The notes under the pieces are model-generated. The model was not told the origin of the DNA, made no database searches, and saw only the letters and a program-made list of their open reading frames with translations. The position numbers were made by a program, and so were the translations under genes. A stretch of DNA of 64,000 nucleotides from Triatoma infestans (Eukaryota; Arthropoda; Insecta; Hemiptera; Reduviidae), in NCBI GenBank assembly GCA_011037195.1, contig JAAEAF010006167.1, positions 1 through 64,000 of the forward strand, in the 5' to 3' direction. Position 1 is the stretch's first letter, and each line of letters begins with the position of its first letter. Positions 58,585 to 64,000 of the stretch are shown here, in pieces.

Positions 58585-58895
58585 TATACATAAGTAGAAC
58601 TATATATTATATTGAAGTGGTTCTTTAGAGAAAAGCATAACGCTACTGTTCCCCCAGAATCCTCCGAAAAAAACAATTTTCCCAGGAAAATGATTCAAAT
58701 AAAAGTTGTAGGGATTCATTTTTGCAGATAGTATACGAAGTTTAAAGAAAATCGTTGGAGCCATATTCGAGCAAATCGCTAAAAATTGAAAACAAAAAAA
58801 CACTCGGTAAAGTAGCAAGTATTTACACATATTTCCGGTGAAGCTCAATATGAAAATTTTACACACAATCGTAATACTTCGTTGTAACGGAAACT
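58585..58895 (-). repeat. Repeat A module, reverse, uninterrupted
   Basis: Same module as at 5641-7737 and 23805-25297 but without a LINE: the site reads AGATAGTATACGAAGTTTAA, giving the empty-site sequence for both LINE insertions. Confidence 0.75.
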
Positions 58896-59166
58896 AAAAA
58901 AAAATATGCCTATTCAAGAAATTAATCAAATAATATTGCCTTCTGAAATAGTTAATGTTTATTGAAATATATAAATGTTATTATTCTATACAAAAATTCA
59001 TATTTTCTGAAATTACATACATGTTTTCCTAAATAAACTGTAGAAAGTGCAGTTCCTGATAATATCTGGAATTATTTACAAATTTTGCTTTTAAGATCCA
59101 ATAGAATTTATTTATTTAAACACAATATTATTGTATTAATAATATAATTTAACAATTTTATTACAG

Positions 59167-59313
59167 AACTCCGTCCGACAAGAAGAGTTCCCATGTAAAA
59201 CGCCCGATGAATGCATTCATGGTATGGGCTCAAGCGGCCAGAAGGAAACTTGCCGACCAATATCCTCAACTGCATAACGCTGAGTTAAGTAAAACTTTGG
59301 GCAAACTATGGAG
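59167..59313 (+). CDS. SoxE: SoxE transcription factor, HMG-box exon
   Basis: 147 bases. The first base completes the split lysine codon, followed by [36 protein letters not shown] and [13 protein letters not shown]. This is the N-terminal two thirds of a group E HMG box: the [11 protein letters not shown] core is Sox-wide, and AARRKLADQ with [14 protein letters not shown] is characteristic of group E. The acceptor is TTATTACAG at 59166 and the donor AG|GTAATT at 59314. The exon ends in phase 2 inside the arginine codon after Leu-Trp; I recall vertebrate SOX9 having an intron at this same place. The HMG box would bind the DNA minor groove and bend it. The remaining part of the box and the C-terminal transactivation region are outside the window. 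Confidence 0.96.
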
Positions 59314-60412
59314 GTAATTCTATTATTTTATTAAATATCCTTTCACATTCTCCTCACATCTCGCCAAAATGTTTATATTGATATTTCTAATCAGTTATCT
59401 AGTTTTTTAAGTTCAAAATCTCTTTTCCTCAATGTTTTCATTTTAACAAACCATTAATAGCATCATTTTCTCATCATTATTATAAAGAAATCAGGAAGTT
59501 GCTAAGTCAAATTATGTGTAAAAATAATTTATCCAGTTTTAAAATGGTGCCACTTTTTGAAAAAGAGAAATTGTGCAGAGCACTTCTATTTAATTTTTTT
59601 CTTGAAAGAAGTGATGTTCTCTGAGTTATGTAACATTGTTTATTTTAATCGTTTCCATCGAATTCTGACATTCTTCAGACTTACAGGAGTTCTCAGAATT
59701 ATTACAAGCCAAAAGGTGCTGTGCTTTCAGCTTCACGTAATTGTATTAATGTAGCGTCACACTTTTTTATTCCTGCTTCTTTAATTTCTGCTTCAATGTT
59801 TGAATTTTACCGACCGGTTTTGAGCTTTGCCTAATTTCAGAAAGTTTTAATGAATAGCTTGAAATTGTGGGTTAATTCAAGCAATGAATGTTCAGACTTA
59901 GAAACATTCTAAAGATGAGCAAACTCCTTTAACCGATCGATATAAAGCAGGCTAATAGGAAAAAATTAAGTTACTAGGTTAATTAATTTTGACATTAAAC
60001 TGGAAAGCTCAAAAGTTTGGATGTTTTATTCATTTTTAGATATCAAGTAACTAAACTAAGCCTTTGGTCCAACACAGCCCATTGAAGGCAATGGCCTGGC
60101 TTGCAGAGATTTTTAAGAATGTGGAAAACACACGATTTTTTCCATCGCCGTTTTAGTGACGGCCTTCGTTACCAGGTCCTTCGTTAACCGTAGAAAATCA
60201 ATTACACGAATTTTAAGAATTCATTCATCAGAAAAATAAGGAATAAATTCCATAGAATTTTATATCAGTTAAATAGATCAAGTGAGATTTCATGAAAATG
60301 TTTTAATCCTGTTGTAAGATTAAGGGAATATTTCATTTAGAGGGTTCAAGACAGTTCATCATTTTAAGAAGAAAAAATGTTTTAGTGTTCGTTACGACCG
60401 CTGTATTCGATA
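59314..60412. other. Next SoxE intron, mostly unassigned
   Basis: AT-rich. Contains a degraded B copy (listed separately). No third HMG exon seen before 64000. Confidence 0.5.
59815..59965. repeat. Strongly degraded palindromic element B
   Basis: Left-arm remnant CCGACCGGTTTTGAGC and right-arm remnants 'taaagatgagcaaac', 'aaccgatcgat' and AAAGCAGGCTAATAGG, in the family order. Confidence 0.5.
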
Positions 60413-60610
60413 TTGTAAAATGGATGTTGAGGTTCGGTCACAAAAAAAAAAAACTCTTGGTGACGGTATATCACCAAGTTAAACTGTAGTTTTTAAGAAA
60501 TTCTAACAAGAAAATTTGACCCTAAAGAACGCAATAAATTTGCCGAAACCTTGGTGAAACTTTAAAATAGTTTTTTTTTTGTGACCGAACCTCAACATCC
60601 CATTTTACAA
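60413..60610. mobile_element. 198-bp MITE with about 40-base terminal repeats
   Basis: Left end TTGTAAAATGGATGTTGAGG... and right end ...CCTCAACATCCCATTTTACA are inverted repeats, including GTTCGGTCACAAAAAAAA / TTTTTTTTGTGACCGAAC. Interior has a small hairpin (CTTGGTGACGGTATATCACC). No coding capacity. Confidence 0.88.
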
Positions 60611-60926
60611 GAAGAAAGAATCTGAACTTGCCTGACAGATCAAATAGCATCCTAACTTAATTGAGCTCTGGGTAATTTTTACATCTGCACAAAATTCTAC
60701 TAAGCTATATAAAAATAAACTAAAATCGCGCAAATTTATCAAAGTGTATTTATCTAAAAATCGCTTCGTTTAAAGCATTGAACAAGCATCATTGTTATTA
60801 TCTTTTAAAATTAGGGATAATATTAACTAACATAATAACGACTGAAAGAAATTAAATGGAGGTTAGCATTAGTTGAGTAGCTGGACCAACAAAACTTGAA
60901 ATTGTAAGTTTCATTGCTAATATATA
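60611..60926. other. Unassigned AT-rich DNA between two elements
   Basis: Nothing recognised. Confidence 0.45.
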
Positions 60927-62183
60927 CGGTGTCCCATTTAGACGGAACACTTTTGAAATAACTCTTAAACGAAGCAAGATATCTAAAAAAGTGAACATAA
61001 CGTTCGTTGAAGTATTTTCGCTCTAGTTTATGATGGTGTTAATGTTTTTTTTATTCTATTGCCACCTTGCACCTTAAATCGGTGGTTGAAAGTGGCGATT
61101 TTCTTTTGATCCCCCCCCTTTTTAGTGCTGTATTGAAAACTATTAAAAAAATAAAGAAAAATGCAATTAATTTCAGTTCAATATTTCAAACCGCTGCCAG
61201 AGATATTCAACCATAAAGATTCAATTTTCGTCGTTTTTGTTCTATTTTTTGTTTCGTAAACTAAAATTAAAAGCGGATTTTCTTATTAATTTCGAATAAA
61301 CAAGTAAGTTGAAATGCTGATAAAACTTAAAAGCTATTTTAGAACCATAAGGGAATTAAAAATCAAAACAATTTTCCAGTTTATTTACAAAAATCGATAA
61401 AAAGATAGTTTTGTCCCCAACTATTAACAGACAGATGTTCATTAACTGCTAGATCGGGAGGCAGGGACCGGCAAGCTGGCCTTTTAGATCGCCAGATTTA
61501 AGCCCTCTTGATTTTTTTTTTGCGATATCTCAAAAAAAAAATTTATACCAAGAAACCAACAACTCCAGAAGCATCTAGAGAAGACCGAATCCAAACCTGC
61601 TTCGCAATTCCGGCAGACATGATACGATTAGTAACTTCATATGTTGGGCAGCGACTGCGCTTGAGCCGTTTGAGCTTAGCATCGAATATTTTTTTATCGA
61701 TTTTTGTAAATAAACTGGAAAATTGTTTTGTTTTAATGATGCTTTACCTATTTTTAAGTCACTTATGGTTTTAAAATAGCTTTTAAGTTTTATCAGCATT
61801 TAAACTCTCTTATTTATTCGAAATGAATAAGAAAATCCGCTTTAATTTTAGTTTACGAATCAGAAAAATAGGTAAAATAAAAACGACGAAAATTTAATCT
61901 TTACAGTTGAAAATCTCGAAAACGGTTGAATATTGAAGTGAAATTAAGGGCATTTTTCTTCATTCTTTTAACAGTTTTCAGTATAGTAGTAAAAAGTAGG
62001 GGTCAAAAGGAAATCGCCACTTTCAATCACCGATTTTAAGGTGCAAGGCGACAATAAAATCAAAAAACATTAACACCATCATAAACAAGAGCGAAAATAC
62101 TTCAACAAACGTTATTTCACTTTTTAGATATCTTGCTTCGTTTAAGAGTTACTTCAAAAGTGGTCCGTTTTAATGGGGCACCC
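60927..62183. mobile_element. Mariner-related element with very long terminal repeats
   Basis: Left arm about 60927-61412 and right arm about 61690-62183 are inverted repeats of about 485 bases (left ACTCTTAAACGAAGCAAGAT, right ATCTTGCTTCGTTTAAGAGT). TA flanks both ends, and termini read CGGTGTCCC / GGGGCACCC. The short centre retains a transposase C-terminal scrap. Not autonomous. Confidence 0.87.
61430..61690 (+). pseudogene. Transposase C-terminal remnant (Tc1/mariner-related)
   Basis: Reads GGRDRQAGLLDRQI-like sequence then SPLDFFLRYLKKKIYTKKPT when one frame slip is allowed, followed by EDRIQTCFAIPADMIRLVTS. It matches the usual 'WPARSPDL.PLDFFLWGYLK...V/IY..KPTT...I..AC..IP....R' end of insect Tc1/mariner-type transposases, containing the last catalytic-site region. 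The N-terminal DNA-binding and first catalytic parts are missing, and at least one frameshift is present. Confidence 0.72.
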
Positions 62184-62219
62184 TATATTTATCAATTTTA
62201 ACCCCTACGGATCTGTATT

Positions 62220-62362
62220 TTTATATTCTCTTATTCCTATTAAGAGGAGTATTGCGATCGTGTCAAATTTTCATAATTCGAGCTTTCACCAGAATTACAT
62301 GTTTCGAGATCTCTTGAGTAGGAAAAAATGTTTTTAGCGAATGGTCTCTATGTATGTATGCA
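62220..62362 (+). repeat. Repeat A, forward start, truncated
   Basis: Degraded terminal hairpin (TTCTCTTATTCCTATTAAGAG), 'gtcaaattttcataattcgag', TTTCACCAGAA and 'tttttagcgaatggtctc', then cut by element B at about 62365. Confidence 0.75.
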
Positions 62363-62364
62363 GG

Positions 62365-62700
62365 TATCAGAGATATTTTCCGTGATAGCCTGCTTCTTTT
62401 CGTGTTCATCGACTGGTTTGGGAATTCGCCTATCAACAGGATGTTTTATCAAAACAGTGTGATAACATGTACAGATCAATTTAGTTTATACTATAAGTAA
62501 TGTTTGTTTTTTTTTATAGTATATCAACTAAACTTGCTCTTTGCGAGTCTATGTTATCACATTGTTTTGACAAAACATCCCTGATAATGGGCAAACGACC
62601 GAAACCGGTGGATGACCACTAAAAGAAGCAGGCTATCACGGAAAATATCTCTGATGGTTTCCAAGTCTGCGGACCCAGCCACAACAAGTACATATATATG
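62365..62700. repeat. Palindromic element B, copy 4 (best preserved)
   Basis: Left arm GAGATATTTTCCGTGATAGC ... and right arm ...GAAGCAGGCTATCACGGAAA with ATATCTC pair almost end to end, about 130 bases each around an AT-rich loop. The right side continues past the palindrome (TTTCCAAGTCTGCGGACCCA). The core in the right arm reads CTGATAATGGGCAAACGACC and then GAAACC. Confidence 0.85.
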
Positions 62701-63254
62701 AAATGATATTTGGTGTGTTGTGATGTTGTAGTAACGTGTAGCACGAGCGGTTTAGGTTAAGGGCATTTGTGTATGTTCAAAGAGAAGAGAAGTAATGAGA
62801 AATATTTAAGAAAATACTACTAGATTAAATTAAATATATTATCTTTAAAGAAATTTAAATGCTTTTCAATAAACACAGTAATTATGTTTATAAATCAATT
62901 ATTTATATATGTAGATTAAGTGCAAAACTCTTATGTTTTAACTTATAATTGGCACTGATGTTTACTGGTACAAGTGTTCTGGTTCGGTGTCTGTTTCAGA
63001 CTGTACTTGTTTGAAAGCAGAATGCAGAGTGTTGAAAGAATGCCTTCTAATTGTTAGTTCAAATCTTTTCAAATAATGCTATCAAGTCTGCAGGGAGTGT
63101 ATTGTGTTACCCTAACTGTTTCTTGCCATTTGTCTCTTGGTTTGCATTGACCTAAACTATTTTCAAAATTCTTATTTTCTTTCATTTCTTTCTTTCCACT
63201 ACATATTTATACATGTGTGTGTGTGTGTGTGTGTGTGTAAATAAAATATCTGAA
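62701..63254. other. Unassigned DNA with a GT microsatellite
   Basis: (GT)n at 63213-63238. No gene or element recognised otherwise. Confidence 0.55.
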
Positions 63255-63990
63255 AAAAGAAAAGTAGCAGGAAGCTCAAGTTTAGTATTTCGTTTAGTTT
63301 TATCACCTTATCTGACGAGAAGGTTTACGTTTCATCCACCTACCGAAAGTGCAACTTTACTAAATGTTTTTTAAGTTTTTCGCGATTGTCTCGAAAACGG
63401 CTCCAACGATTTTCTTGGAATTTCCTGTTCTACAACGATTTTTTTTTTTTATACTTGCAATACTTGCTGTAGAGATAGAAACGTATAACTTTTATTTAAT
63501 TCTATTTTCCTGAAAAAAAAATTATTTTAGAGGAGGAATTGGCGGCTGCCCGTTAATTTAAATTTAAATTTGCACAAGTTTTGTTAGTTTGGTTATAGAG
63601 AAGACCACTCAAGTATATAAGTAATATCCACACCACCATTTTTATGGCCAGCCTAACTAAACAATGTATCGCAGTAATTTTAAACCAAATTTCTTTATTA
63701 AATTGTATTCATTAGAGTAAGAAAAATCTGGATGTTTCACACCAGATTTTTTTTTTTTTTAGGCCTCTTTTCTAGAAAAAAAGATTAAAAATGTTTTTTT
63801 TTAGCGAAGGTTTCGTACAGAAGGCGAATGCAATTTCCAGTTTTTCGCATTTTCTCGAAATTGGCTCTAACGATTTACTAGCACACATAAATTGTAACAC
63901 TTTTATCTCGAACATCTTATCAGGAAAATTGGTTTTTGGAGGATCTGGGTAAGATGAAACCTTAATAAGCTCTGCTCTAAAGTGCCACAC
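63255..63990 (+). repeat. Repeat A module, forward
   Basis: Landmarks in order: 'caagtttagtatttcgtttag', CTACCGAAAGTGCAACTTTACTA (short form), 'cgattgtctcgaaaacggctcc', 'cttttatttaattctattttcc', the AATTTAAATTTGCAC block shared with 1491, then GTTTCACACCAGATTTTTTT and a further monomer. Confidence 0.65.
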
Positions 63991-64000
63991 CAGTAATATG

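Larger units (their letters stand above)
31934..59166 (+). other. SoxE: SoxE intron, about 27.2 kb
   Basis: Donor GTTAGT at 31934, acceptor TTTTATTACAG ending at 59166. The phases agree (2 bases + 1 base = AAA). It separates the dimerisation motif from the HMG box and is filled with transposons on both strands, including an intact-looking LINE in the sense orientation. Confidence 0.88.

Noticed and set aside
61508..61774. Plus-strand frame starting at 61508 as a host gene
   Set aside because: It is a transposase C-terminal scrap running into the right terminal repeat of the mariner-related element.
59314..64000. Third SoxE exon (end of the HMG box)
   Set aside because: Searched by eye for a continuation of the HMG box with a good acceptor; none found. 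It probably lies beyond the window.
1..64000. A prokaryotic-type defence or biosynthetic gene cluster
   Set aside because: Composition, spliced Sox exons and retroelements show eukaryotic DNA; there is no operon-like gene cluster.

Overview
This is an AT-rich animal nuclear genome window, most likely from an insect. It has spliced exons, a 27 kb intron, insect-type mariner and hAT DNA transposons, several LINE clades, tRNA-derived SINEs and long GT/AT microsatellites. I could not name the species. There are no bacterial operons, rRNA genes, true tRNA genes or CRISPR arrays.

The only host gene I can support is a SoxE-group transcription factor (relative of vertebrate SOX8/9/10 and fly Sox100B) on the plus strand. 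Its first recognisable coding exon (ATG at 31782, donor after 31933) encodes the SoxE dimerisation motif. The next exon (59167-59313) encodes the first part of the HMG box. The phase-2 junction joins cleanly across an intron of about 27.2 kb. The HMG box is cut again inside the arginine codon after Leu-Trp, and the rest of the gene lies beyond the window.

Everything else is mostly transposable elements and unique AT-rich DNA. Upstream of Sox (1-31.7 kb): a LINE 3' end; several copies of a foldback repeat with terminal hairpins (repeat A); a mariner with perfect terminal repeats and a broken transposase (2190-3490); many dead LINE fragments; a SINE interrupted by a small MITE; an hAT-like element with a 70-bp minisatellite (14406-15596); and a GC-richer hairpin-dense segment (about 22.28-22.66 kb). 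Inside the big intron: palindromic elements B and C, a PIF/Harbinger deletion derivative (38482-39287), a 5'-truncated RNase H LINE between long direct repeats, SINEs, and an apparently intact R1-like LINE (53838-58086, two open reading frames overlapping as TGATG). This LINE sits in the loop of the terminal hairpin of a full palindromic repeat A. After the HMG exon come a small MITE, a mariner-like element with about 485-bp terminal repeats, and more repeat A and B.

The most promising undescribed items are repeat A, the palindromic family B with a hammerhead-like core, SINE families sharing a central body with different tails, the hairpin cluster, and the Sox gene split between dimerisation motif and HMG box.
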